Origin: Oharaeibacter diazotrophicus
Lineage (GTDB): Bacteria > Pseudomonadota > Alphaproteobacteria > Rhizobiales > Pleomorphomonadaceae
Assembly: GCF_004362745.1 (NCBI RefSeq)
Contig: NZ_SNXY01000009.1
Coordinates: forward strand, 124,001-188,000
DNA length: 64,000 nt
Direction of reading: 5' to 3'
The notes beneath the pieces are model-generated. The model saw only the letters and a program-made list of their open reading frames with translations. It did no database searches and was not told the origin of the DNA. Position 1 is the stretch's first letter. The number at the start of each line of letters is the position of its first letter. Both the position numbers and the translations under genes were made by a program. Shown piece after piece: positions 46,985-54,103 of this stretch.

Positions 46985-47245
46985 ATGACGTTGTCCCACG
47001 TGCCGCACGAACTGGCCGAGGAATTCCCCGACGACCACGCGATTCTGCACGCGCTCAAGGTCGCGGACGGCAACTTCGCGCATCTGTCGGACACCTATCA
47101 CGAGATCAACCGCCGGATTCACCGCATCGAATCCCTGATCGAACCGGCCACCGACGAGACGCTGAACGAGTTGCGTCGGCAGCGGGTGGTCCTGAAGGAC
47201 GAGATCGCGGCGAACATCGCCGCCCAGAAACGCGACGTGGCCTGA
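46985..47245 (+). CDS. DUF465 (YdcH-like) small protein inserted on the opposite strand within the GTA cluster
   Basis: 86 residues from ATG 46985; a TTG at 46991 has a better spaced SD (GGGAGG, 6 bases) and would give MSHVPHELAEEFP, a common start in the family. The sequence LHALKVADGNFAHLSDTYHEI, NRRIHRIESLIEPATDETLNELR and VVLKDEIAANI is a DUF465 coiled-coil hairpin. Function is unknown. It interrupts the GTA gene order between g11 and g12 and is not known to me as a GTA component. Confidence 0.85.
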   Translation: MTLSHVPHELAEEFPDDHAILHALKVADGNFAHLSDTYHEINRRIHRIESLIEPATDETLNELRRQRVVLKDEIAANIAAQKRDVA

Positions 47246-47269
47246 CCCCCTCCTCGTCGAGCCATGCCG

Positions 47270-47788
47270 CTATAGCCCGCGCCGTCCCCGTCCGACGGCG
47301 CGGGCTAGCATTCTGCCCACCTGCGCTTCCGAAGCCCGGAAGCTCGCGGCGTCGGGCGTCCGGACGTTGAACGTGACCGCGACCGCCCCGGCAGCCCCCG
47401 CTGCCGGGGCGTTCGCGTCCGTGGACCCGGCCGCCGTCGGCACCTCCGGGAACCAGGCCGGCGCCGCCACCGTGCCGCAGCTCTCCGCGACCAGCGACGA
47501 CAGCGCCGACGCTCCCGCCGCCGCCCCGCCCGAGAACAGGCCGCCGAGCCCGCCGAGTGCCGATCCGGCGAGACCGGACAGCAGCGACGACAGCGGCTTC
47601 AGCGCCGCCGCGAGCGCGGCGTCCGAGAGCTGCAGCAGCAGCTTCTGGAACACCTCGTCAAGCGCTTTGCCCTCGACCACGGCGGCGCGCAGCGCGCCGG
47701 TCAGCGCGCTGCCGAAGCGGTCGGCCGCCGCCGTCGACGCGGCGAGCCGTCCGTCGAGGGCGGCGAGGGTGTCGGTGTCGTCGGCCAT
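47270..47788 (-). CDS. GTA tail tape-measure protein, short (RcGTA g11-like)
   Basis: 172 residues with SD GAGGAG before ATG 47788. The N-terminal helix (LAALDGRLAASTAAADRFGSA), ALDEVFQKLLLQLSDAALAAAL and a Gly/Ala-rich hydrophobic middle (LAGSALGGLGGLFSGGAAAGAS) fit the very short tape measures of GTAs. The C-terminus VAVTFNVRTPDAASFRASEA, then VGRMLARAVGRGRRG is the conserved GTA g11 tail end. Length fits a short tail. It follows the g10/g10.1 chaperone frame by 25 bp, as usual for tape measures. Confidence 0.88.
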   Translation of the reverse strand: MADDTDTLAALDGRLAASTAAADRFGSALTGALRAAVVEGKALDEVFQKLLLQLSDAALAAALKPLSSLLSGLAGSALGGLGGLFSGGAAAGASALSSLVAESCGTVAAPAWFPEVPTAAGSTDANAPAAGAAGAVAVTFNVRTPDAASFRASEAQVGRMLARAVGRGRRGL

Positions 47789-47813
47789 GGGGATCTCCTC
47801 TGCGGACCCGGCT

Positions 47814-48005
47814 TCAGTCCGGGTGGCCGGCCATCAGGTCGGCGAGGCGCCGGCGCGTCATCGCCGTCGCCGGCGGCGGCGCGACGGCGCGGATGGCGGC
47901 GGCGAGTTCGCACGGGGTCATCGCCCAGAAGGCGTCGGGGGCGAGGCGGAGCACGCCGAGGCCGAATCCGAGCGCGGCGTCCCAGGGGAACGGGGCGGGT
48001 CCGCG
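47814..48005 (-). CDS. GTA tail assembly chaperone frame (RcGTA g10.1-like), no own start; probably made by -1 frameshift from g10
   Basis: An open frame -1 to g10 encodes PFPWDAALGFGLGVLRLAPD, AFWAMTPCELAAAIRAVAP, then TRRRLADLMAGHPD and stop. This is the phage tail-chaperone pattern (short helix, L-x-P-x-x-FW-x-MTP-x-E-L) of GTA g10.1. Between the g10 ATG at 48361 and this segment, the frame has no ATG, GTG, TTG or CTG. Only a GTG and an ATG inside the conserved part could start it, and they would remove its first half. The g10 frame crosses into it at the heptamer C CCU UUC. The predicted fusion is 119 g10 codons plus 63 codons (182 residues). Confidence 0.7.
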   Translation of the reverse strand, partial: RGPAPFPWDAALGFGLGVLRLAPDAFWAMTPCELAAAIRAVAPPPATAMTRRRLADLMAGHPD

Positions 48006-48361
48006 AAAGGGGCGCCGTCCGCGCCGCCGCCCTCCGTCGTCGGCGACGCACCGCCCGGCGCGAAGGTGGCCGCGACCAGCGCCACCACCAGCGCCGCGTA
48101 GCCGGCGGCGCCGCCGTCGATCGCCATGGCGGCGACCTCCTCGTCGGTGACCGGCTCGCCGGCGCCGCGCAGGCCGGCGGCGATGACGCGGACGGCGTCG
48201 CGGGCGCGCAGCTTGCCGGCGGCGAACACCCGGGCGAGGTCGCCGAGGTCGTCGGCGCCGAAGGCGGCCTCGAGCTCGGCGAGCGCGCCGAGGGTGAGAC
48301 GGAGCGTGCGGCGACGCCCGCCGATCTCGGCCGCGACGTCGCCGCGGTAGGGATTTGCCAT
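47918..48361 (-). CDS. GTA tail protein (RcGTA g10-like; gene transfer agent family protein)
   Basis: 147 residues from ATG 48361. MANPYRGDVAAEIGGRRRTL, RLTLGALAELEAAFGADDLG, DLARVFAAGKLRARDAVRVI and VTDEEVAAMAI are the conserved g10 features. The last 28 residues (after ATFAPGGASPTTEGGGADGAPF) are out-of-frame-looking Ser/Pro/Arg sequence that overlaps g10.1. g10 plus g10.1 therefore resemble the G and GT pair of lambda-like tails, where the upstream product and a frameshifted fusion both act as tape-measure chaperones. Confidence 0.85.
   Translation of the reverse strand: MANPYRGDVAAEIGGRRRTLRLTLGALAELEAAFGADDLGDLARVFAAGKLRARDAVRVIAAGLRGAGEPVTDEEVAAMAIDGGAAGYAALVVALVAATFAPGGASPTTEGGGADGAPFADPPRSPGTPRSDSASACSASPPTPSGR
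48005..48011 (-). promoter_or_regulatory. Slippery heptamer for putative -1 ribosomal frameshift (g10 to g10.1)
   Basis: In the g10 frame the codons are GCC CCT TTC GCG, giving C CCU UUC, an exact X-XXY-YYZ heptamer. Slipping back one base re-pairs as CCC UUU and enters the chaperone frame with CGC GGA CCC. A GGAGGG lies about 20 bases upstream and an ACGCCG / CGGCGT stem can form downstream. Confidence 0.65.
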
Positions 48362-48375
48362 GGTGCCCTCCCCCG

Positions 48376-48789
48376 TCACGGTGCCGCGAACACCAGCGCG
48401 CCCGCCGATTCGAGCGCGATCTCGTAGGTCGCCTCGCCGTCGTGGCTGCCTGCGTAGTCGAGCCGGGTCACCTGGAACGGCCCGGTCACGGTGCCGAAAT
48501 CGGGGATGGTCACCTGCCAGGGCGCGAGCACGCCGTCGAAGAACAGGCCGCGCACGGTGGCGTCGGCGGCGGCGTCGCGGAAGATGCCGGCACCGGAGAT
48601 GCGGGCCTGCCGCACGCCGGCGCCCTCGATCAGTTCGCGCCAGCGCCCCGGGCTGTCGGCGTCGGTGACGTCGACGGTGCCGGCGGTGAAGGCGAGCCGG
48701 CGCGCGCGCAGGCCCGCCACCGTCTGCCAGCCGCCGGACCCGGTGGCGTCGACCTTGAGGAGGAGGTCGCGTCCCTTCTGTGCCGCCAT
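48376..48789 (-). CDS. GTA major tail protein, TP901-1 family (RcGTA g9-like)
   Basis: 137 residues with SD AGGAGA before ATG 48789. Sequence hallmarks: AQKGRDLLLKVDATGSGGWQ, VAGLRARRLAFTAGTVDVTD, SPGRWRELIEGAG and a C-terminal YEIALESAGALVF. It forms the tail tube. It lies just upstream of g10, in the conserved order. Confidence 0.93.
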   Translation of the reverse strand: MAAQKGRDLLLKVDATGSGGWQTVAGLRARRLAFTAGTVDVTDADSPGRWRELIEGAGVRQARISGAGIFRDAAADATVRGLFFDGVLAPWQVTIPDFGTVTGPFQVTRLDYAGSHDGEATYEIALESAGALVFAAP

Positions 48790-48837
48790 GGCGGTCTCCT
48801 GCCAATTCGTGTCAGTTGAATGTTCGCGGCTCGTACC

Positions 48838-48917
48838 GACCTCGCGAAGGTCCGACCCTTGGCCGGAGCCGTGCGAGGTCGGCGCGCCCGACCGGGCGCC
48901 GGCCGACCGGCCGAAAC
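48838..48917. repeat. Dispersed two-hairpin intergenic repeat, copy 4, inside the GTA operon (g8-g9)
   Basis: Carries the first hairpin (CTCGCGAAGGTCCGACC..GGCCGGAGCCGTGCGAG) and the core CGCGCCCGACCGGGCGCCGG, but the second hairpin is lost. It separates g8 from g9. Confidence 0.7.
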
Positions 48918-48922
48918 TGTCG

Positions 48923-49336
48923 TCAGACGTCGACCATCACCTCGACGGTCATCGCCGCGCGCCAGGCCCGGCCGCCGTCGACCCGGCCGACGGTGGTGGC
49001 GACGACGCGCAGCAGCACCGCCGTGCCCGCGTCCAGCGACGGCGGCGGCCCCGCCAGCACCGCCGCGGCGGCGGCGAGCACGGCGAGCACGCGGCCGCGC
49101 TCGGCGTCGGTGCCGACCGTCTCGATCGTCAGCCGCACCCGCGCGCCGTCGCCGTCGCCGCTGCCCCAGTCGCGCGCCTCGGCGGCGCCGAAGGCGAGAT
49201 ACGGGGTCACGCCGGCGCGCGGCGGGCCGTCGTGGATCCGGCCGCCGACGAGGCCGGCGAGGGTGGCGTCGGCGCGGAAGGCGGCGGCGAGCGCCGTCTC
49301 GAGGCCGGCGAGCACCGCGGGCGGGGCGAGGCTCAC
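48923..49336 (-). CDS. GTA tail terminator, DUF3168 (RcGTA g8-like)
   Basis: 137 residues from GTG 49336, overlapping the g6 stop by 4 bp (GTGA). LAPPAVLAGLETALAAAFRA, LVGGRIHDGPPRAGVTPYLA, FGAAEARDWGSGDGDGARVR, and the C-terminal WRAAMTVEVMVDV follow the DUF3168 pattern. It caps the tail tube at the head-proximal end. The gene directly follows g6; the head-closure gene g7 that normally lies between them is absent. Confidence 0.9.
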   Translation of the reverse strand: MSLAPPAVLAGLETALAAAFRADATLAGLVGGRIHDGPPRAGVTPYLAFGAAEARDWGSGDGDGARVRLTIETVGTDAERGRVLAVLAAAAAVLAGPPPSLDAGTAVLLRVVATTVGRVDGGRAWRAAMTVEVMVDV

Positions 49337-49899
49337 GCCACCAGCCTCGGCCGGCGGTGCCCGGCGATCAGCGCCGCGACGTCGTCGGGCACGGTCGAGG
49401 CGGCCCCGTCGCCGCGCATCGCGTACCAGTGCGCGGTCAGGAGCCGGACGGCGTGGACCAGTTGCGGCGGCACGGCGTCGGCGTCCGGCCCGTAGCCGGC
49501 GAGGATCTCGACCTCGATGCCGGCGATCGGCACGCCCGGGTGCGGCGGAACGCCCTTGAAGGCGAGCCGCGCCGGCTCGCCGACGAGGTCGAGCACCATG
49601 TCGGCACCGGGCACGGCGACCATGGTGCCGTCGGCGGCCGCGACGCGCACCGAGGGCACCGCGATCACCGGGGCGATCGGCAACGCGACACGGCCGCCGG
49701 TCGGCAGCCGGTCGAAGGTCCAGCGCCACGTCTGGGCGATCAGCGCGCGGCCGGACAGCCGTTCCACGGTGGCGCGGGCGACCACGGCGAGCGTGGTCAG
49801 CACGGTGTCCTCGTGGTCGCCGTCGATCCTGAGATGCGCCTTGAGGTCGGCGAGCGTCACCGGCTCGCTCGCCGGCGCGGCGAGGAGGGTCAGGCCCAT
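49333..49899 (-). CDS. GTA head-tail connector (RcGTA g6-like; phage gp6/phiE125 gp8 family)
   Basis: 188 residues from ATG 49899 (MGLTLLAAPASEPVTLADLK). Hallmarks: EPVTLADLKAHLRIDGDHED, VLTTLAVVARATVERLSGRA, WRWTFDRLPTGGRVALPIAP, and VEILAGYGPDADAVPPQLVH, then AVRLLTAHWYAMRGD. It forms the ring below the portal. It is separated from the capsid gene by a strong hairpin (49942-49978). Confidence 0.92.
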   Translation of the reverse strand: MGLTLLAAPASEPVTLADLKAHLRIDGDHEDTVLTTLAVVARATVERLSGRALIAQTWRWTFDRLPTGGRVALPIAPVIAVPSVRVAAADGTMVAVPGADMVLDLVGEPARLAFKGVPPHPGVPIAGIEVEILAGYGPDADAVPPQLVHAVRLLTAHWYAMRGDGAASTVPDDVAALIAGHRRPRLVA

Positions 49900-49941
49900 G
49901 GCGGGCTCCTTCGCGAGGGATGGGGTGGGATCGGGAGGGGG

Positions 49942-49978
49942 GGCGCCCCCGGCCGGGGAGAGGGAAGCCGGGGGCGCC
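49942..49978 (-). terminator. Perfect 12 bp hairpin after the GTA capsid gene
   Basis: GGCGCCCCCGGC / GCCGGGGGCGCC with a 13 base loop, 32 bases after the g5 stop and before g6. There is no U-run. Such a structure could partly stop transcription or protect the capsid message, giving more capsid than connector. Confidence 0.5.
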
Positions 49979-50009
49979 GTTCGGCACGGCCCGTCGGGAG
50001 GACGGGAGG

Positions 50010-51260
50010 TCAGGCCGTGCCGAATTTCAACAGCTTGATGGCGTCGAAGTCCTGGACGCCGCCGCCGACGCGCTTGGTCGTGTAGAACAGCACGTAGGGC
50101 TTGGCGGAGTAGGGATCGCGCAGCACGCGGATGCCCTGGCGGTCGACCACCAAGTAGCCGCGGCGGAAGTCGCCGAAGGCGATCGCGGCGGCGTCGGCGG
50201 CGATGTCCGGCATGTCCTCGGCCTCCACCACCGGGAAGCCGCACAGCGTCGCCTTGCCGTCGGCCGCCGCCGGCGGGGTCCAGAGATAGTCACCGTTGGC
50301 GTCCTTCAGCTTGCGCACCGCGGCCTGGGTGCGGCGGTTCATCACGAAGGTGGCGTTCTGGCGGTAGCCCGCCTTCAGGGCGTAGACGAGGTCGATCAGC
50401 GCGTCGCCCGGGCCGGACGTGGCGAAGGCGCCGGCGGCGCCGGTGGCGACATAACCGAGCTTGCCCCACGTCCAGGAGCCCTCGGTCGCCCGCGGCACGT
50501 CGAGGAAGCCCTTCGGCTTGGCGGTGCCGTCGCCGGTGACGAAGGCGGTGCCTTCCGCGGCGGCGAACACGGTCTCGACCTCGTCGGCGATCCAGGCGTC
50601 GACGTCGACGGCGGCGTCGTCGAGCAGGGTCTGGGTCGCTGCCGGCATGGCGTAGATCTCCATGGTCGGGTAGGCGAGCTCGGCCAGCGTCGGCGCGTCG
50701 GTCTGCGGCCGCGCCGCGGTCTCGCCCACCCAGCCGTGCTCCGGCCCGGCCGTGCGGAACGGCTTGCGGAAGGTGGCCGACGACACCGTGCGCACGGTGG
50801 CGAGGGCGCGGATCGGCGAGATCGCCGCGAGGCGGGCGCCGATCTCGGCCTCGATCGGCTGCGGCACCAGGTAGCCGCCGTCGGGGCCGGAGCCGGCCGA
50901 CAGCGCCTTGGCCTCGGCGGCGCGCAGGCCGGTCTCGACACCGCCGCGGACGTAGGCCTCGAAGGCCGAGCGGTGCTCGAGGTCGAGCGCCGCGCGGCGG
51001 CCGTCGGCGGGCGCGCCGAGGGCGGGCCGGGCCTCCTTCACCGCGATCCGGTCGAGCCGGGCGCGGGTCTGGTCGAGGGCGGCGTCGATGCGGGCGAGCT
51101 TCTCCTCGGTGACGACGTCGGCGTGCCGGCGCTCGATCTCGTCGAGCCGGCGGTCGTTGGTCTCCTTGAAGGCGTCGAAGGCGGTCATGAACTCCGAAAA
51201 GGCCTCGGCGACGTCGGCGGTGCCCTTGGTCTCGGGCACGGTGTCGAAACGCGTGGTCAT
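50010..51260 (-). CDS. GTA major capsid protein, HK97 fold (RcGTA g5-like)
   Basis: 416 residues. The first ~110 residues are a charged coiled-coil delta domain (DAFKETNDRRLDEIERRHAD, RIDAALDQTRARLDRI) that g4 should remove. The mature part has the HK97/GTA signature SAGSGPDGGYLVPQPIEAEI, SATFRKPFRTAGPEHGWVGE, IYAMPAATQTLLDDAAVDVD, GTAFVTGDGTAKPKGFLDVP and the C-terminal DPYSAKPYVLFYTTKRVGGG. It builds the small GTA head. It lies between g4 and g6. Confidence 0.96.
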   Translation of the reverse strand: MTTRFDTVPETKGTADVAEAFSEFMTAFDAFKETNDRRLDEIERRHADVVTEEKLARIDAALDQTRARLDRIAVKEARPALGAPADGRRAALDLEHRSAFEAYVRGGVETGLRAAEAKALSAGSGPDGGYLVPQPIEAEIGARLAAISPIRALATVRTVSSATFRKPFRTAGPEHGWVGETAARPQTDAPTLAELAYPTMEIYAMPAATQTLLDDAAVDVDAWIADEVETVFAAAEGTAFVTGDGTAKPKGFLDVPRATEGSWTWGKLGYVATGAAGAFATSGPGDALIDLVYALKAGYRQNATFVMNRRTQAAVRKLKDANGDYLWTPPAAADGKATLCGFPVVEAEDMPDIAADAAAIAFGDFRRGYLVVDRQGIRVLRDPYSAKPYVLFYTTKRVGGGVQDFDAIKLLKFGTA

Positions 51261-51303
51261 CGATCGGTTCCCTCCATGGAACGGAAACGGTGCGCTCCGG
51301 CCG

Positions 51304-51924
51304 TCACGGGCGGAGCGTCCCGGCCGCGGCGGCGAGGTCGCGGACGAGGCGGGCGGCCGGGTCGTCGGCGGCCCCGAGGCGGGTGACGCGGGCGGCCGGC
51401 AACATCGGAAAGGTGACCACCGAGATCTCCCAGAGGTCGATCTCGGCGACGTGCCGCACCCCGGTGCGGCGGTCGGAGCGGGCCTTGACGGTGCGGAACC
51501 CGATCGACAGCCCGTCGACGATGCCGGCCGAGAGCAGCGCGGCGACCTCGCGCGCCCGGGGCAGGCCGAGGTGCAGTTCGCCGACCACCGCGAGACCGCG
51601 GGCGTCCTCGGCGATCTCCAGCCAGCGGCCGATCGGGGCGGCGGGGTCGTGCTGGTAGAGCATCTTCACCCCGTCCGCGCCGCGGCGGGCGAGCGAGGCG
51701 CGGAAGGCGCCGGAGAGCACCACGTCGCCGGTGAGGTCGACGACGCCGAACAGGCTGGCGTAGCCGGCGAAGACGCCGTCGGCGGCGAAGGCCGCCGGGT
51801 CGGACCGCCGCGACGGCGCGGCGAGCGGCGTCCGGGCGGAGCGCCGCGTGTCCGCGGCGGGTGATGTCGGCGCGGGGCGCCGCGTCGGCGCGGCGCCGGG
51901 GGCGGAGCGGGCGGCCGCGCTCAT
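51304..51924 (-). CDS. GTA prohead protease, HK97 family (RcGTA g4-like)
   Basis: 206 residues from ATG 51924, ATGA-overlapping the upstream small gene. The first 45 residues are Ala/Pro/Arg-rich. The protease core includes FAGYASLFGVVDLTGDVVLS, His in KMLYQHDPAAPIGRW, and Ser in IVDGLSIGFRT, the His/Ser pair of the U35 family. It then has LWEISVVTFPMLP. It cuts the delta domain of the capsid protein during head maturation. Confidence 0.92.
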   Translation of the reverse strand: MSAAARSAPGAAPTRRPAPTSPAADTRRSARTPLAAPSRRSDPAAFAADGVFAGYASLFGVVDLTGDVVLSGAFRASLARRGADGVKMLYQHDPAAPIGRWLEIAEDARGLAVVGELHLGLPRAREVAALLSAGIVDGLSIGFRTVKARSDRRTGVRHVAEIDLWEISVVTFPMLPAARVTRLGAADDPAARLVRDLAAAAGTLRP

Positions 51925-52106
51925 CCGAGCGCCCGCACCGCCGGCGCGGCGCCGGAGCGGCGGACGCGGCCGCGCCGCGGCGGCGGGGCCAGCGCGCGCT
52001 CCACCGTCTCGGCGAAACGGCGGAACACGGCGGCCGCCTCGCGGTCGTCGGGACCGCGGCGGACGGGCCGCGGCAGGATCCGGGAGAGTCCAAACGGAAC
52101 GGTCAC
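51921..52106 (-). CDS. Small GTA-cluster protein between portal block and protease
   Basis: 61 residues from GTG 52106, with a strong GAGGAGA SD. Sequence: VTVPFGLSRILPRPVRRGPD, REAAAVFRRFAETVERALAP, then an Arg/Pro-rich tail. It is basic, with no TM. It is coupled to g4 by an ATGA overlap. Its position corresponds to the small genes found next to g3/g4 in other GTA clusters; its function is unknown to me. Confidence 0.65.
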   Translation of the reverse strand: MTVPFGLSRILPRPVRRGPDDREAAAVFRRFAETVERALAPPPRRGRVRRSGAAPAVRALG

Positions 52107-52207
52107 TTGCGTCTCCTCGGCGAGAGGTCGATTCCGGGCGGGGCCGGCCGGTGGGACGGCGCGCGAACAGGTTGCGGCGCCGTCTCGGGAACGGCGGGAT
52201 TTCTCCG

Positions 52208-52426
52208 TCAGTTCAAGGTCCTGGAGCCATCCGTGGACGTGGCTTCGCGCTCGTTCATGCGCTGGTTCAGCCGCGCGATCTCGGCGACGAAGGCGTCGAA
52301 GCGGCGGGTCTGGGCGGCGAGCTCGCGCAAGGTGGCGACCAGGAGCGCGCTCGCCCCCGAGGCCCACAGGAACAGCGCGAGATGGGCGAGGTCGCCGCGC
52401 TCGGCGAAGACGCGCGTCACGTCCAC
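52208..52426 (-). CDS. Small GTA-cluster membrane protein (one TM, coiled coil)
   Basis: 72 residues from GTG 52426 (SD GGGGGA); GTG 52420 is an alternative. One TM (LALFLWASGASALLVATLREL) is followed by a coiled coil (RRFDAFVAEIARLNQRMNER). It overlaps the portal stop by 10 bp. The size and topology would fit a holin-like or scaffold helper, but no family is recognised. Confidence 0.65.
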   Translation of the reverse strand: MDVTRVFAERGDLAHLALFLWASGASALLVATLRELAAQTRRFDAFVAEIARLNQRMNEREATSTDGSRTLN

Positions 52427-53613
52427 GATCGCGTCCCCCGCTCGGCGGCGGCGCGCGGGCCGTAGCCGACGGCGGCGCGCTTCTCGTCCTCGGTCAGGAA
52501 CGAGGCGGCGCCGATCCGCCGCCACAGCGCCTCGCGCTCGCCGTGCAGCGCCGAGACCTGGTCGAGGTCGGGGGCGAGCGTCAGGCCGTCGCCGAAGGCC
52601 GGCAGCAGCCAGCCGCCGAGCGCCTCGGCGATGCGGGCGGAAAGCGGCAGCACGGTCTGGCGCCACAGGGCGCGGTTGGCCTCCTGGTAGTTGGCGTAGG
52701 TGGCGTCGCCGGGGATGCCGAGCAGCATCGGCGGCACGCCGAAGGCGAGCGCGATCTCGCGGGCGGCCATGTTGCGGGCCTCCACGAAGTCCATCTCGCG
52801 CGGCGTCAGCGCCAGGGTCTTCCAGTCGAGCCCGCCCTCGAGCAGCATCGGCCGTCCGGCGTTGCGGGCGCCCTGGAAGCCCTCCTCCAGCTCGCGGCGG
52901 AGCCGCTCGAACTGGTCGTCGGAGAGCCCCTGCGGGCCGGAGTAGACCAGCGCGCCGGAGGGCCGGGCGGCGTTGTCGAGCAGGGCCTTGTTCCAGGCCG
53001 CGGCGGTGTTGTGGACGTCGAGCGCCACCTGCGCCGCTTCCAGCGGGGCGAGGCCGTAGTGGTCGTCGAGCGGGTTGAAGGCGGAAAGGTGCAGCACCGG
53101 CGCCGGGCCGCGCTCGGCGGCGAGCGGGATCCGCAGCGTCCGTCCGCCGACCGAATAGTCGTAGGCCTCCGGCCAGCCGTCGGCGCCGGGCACGACGCGG
53201 ACCCGGTCGGGCCGGAGCACGTGCAGCTCCGCCGGCCGGCCGTCGACCGCGACCAGTTCGACATAGGCGTTGCCGGCGATCTGCAGGTGGGCGGCGATCG
53301 CCTCGAGCAGGCTCGTCCGGGTGTCGCGGCCGTTCGGGCGGGCGAGGAGGTCGAGTGCGGGATGGGCGTCGAGTTCGCGCCCGCCCTCGGTCAGCACCAG
53401 CGGCACCTGTCCGACGCCCTCGGCGACCAGCCGCACCGCCCGGTGCACGAACGGATTGCGCTGATAGCCTTCGCGGGCGAGCGCGCCGTAGTCGCGCGGC
53501 GTCCACGCCGGCCGTCCCGCCCCGGTCCAGGCGATCAGCGGCCCCGCCCGCGAGGCCTTCTCCTCCGGCACGGCCGCCCGCCGCCCGGTGAACGCGAACC
53601 AGCGTCTCGGCAT
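52417..53613 (-). CDS. GTA portal protein, HK97 family (RcGTA g3-like)
   Basis: 398 residues from ATG 53613 (MPRRWFAFTGRRAAV), SD GGAGA. Hallmarks of HK97-type portals: YQRNPFVHRAVRLVAEGVGQ, AHPALDLLARPNGRDT, LLEAIAAHLQIAGNAYVELV, HLSAFNPLDDHYGLAPLEAA, LTPREMDFVEARNMAAREIA, FGVPPMLLGIPGDATYANYQ, EANRALWRQTVLPLSARIAE. It forms the dodecameric DNA channel. The portal gene starts the second GTA block. Its upstream 2.4 kb is foreign to the usual order. Confidence 0.94.
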   Translation of the reverse strand: MPRRWFAFTGRRAAVPEEKASRAGPLIAWTGAGRPAWTPRDYGALAREGYQRNPFVHRAVRLVAEGVGQVPLVLTEGGRELDAHPALDLLARPNGRDTRTSLLEAIAAHLQIAGNAYVELVAVDGRPAELHVLRPDRVRVVPGADGWPEAYDYSVGGRTLRIPLAAERGPAPVLHLSAFNPLDDHYGLAPLEAAQVALDVHNTAAAWNKALLDNAARPSGALVYSGPQGLSDDQFERLRRELEEGFQGARNAGRPMLLEGGLDWKTLALTPREMDFVEARNMAAREIALAFGVPPMLLGIPGDATYANYQEANRALWRQTVLPLSARIAEALGGWLLPAFGDGLTLAPDLDQVSALHGEREALWRRIGAASFLTEDEKRAAVGYGPRAAAERGTRSWT

Positions 53614-54103
53614 CGTGCAAGTCTCCTGTGTTCGGGATCGGCGGATCGGCCGCGCGAGCGCGGTGCGGGCGGCATCGCCGGCGCCAGCGGTCGCCGGCCG
53701 GATGGCGGCGGACGAGGGGGCACGCACGGTCGCGGCAGGACGGGCGGCACCGGCACACCGCCGCGAGCGGCGAGCGGCCGGCGACCAAGGCCCCGCGCCG
53801 CCTCCTTCCCTTCTCTCCGCGCGGGAGAACGTCGCCCGGCAGGACCGGACGAGGGGGAACCCCACCGCACCCGCGAAGGGCATCCGCCGGAGGCGCCCCG
53901 CCCGAAGCCCAACGGCCCCACCTCCGCCGCCTCCCCTTCTCCCCTTGCGGAAGAAGGTGGCCCGGCAGGGCCGGATGAGGGGGAACCGCCGCCGCCTCGG
54001 CGAAAGACGGCTGCCCCATCGGAACAAAACCGGATCAAAGCCCTCGCGGCGGGCGTGGTCTTCTGGCATGATCCCGGCCCGCCGACGAACCGGAGGCCCG
54101 CCG
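53614..54103. repeat. Portal-regulator intergenic region with purine/pyrimidine-skewed repeats
   Basis: 490 bp between two divergent genes. At about 53,800-54,000 two imperfect copies occur of a unit like CTCCTTCCCTTCTC..GGGAGAACGTCGCCCGGCAG and GGACGAGGGGGAACC (second copy CTTGCGGAAGAAGGTGGCCC, GGATGAGGGGGAACC). No gene is convincing. The portal promoter, if separate from that of g1-g2, must lie here. Confidence 0.55.
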
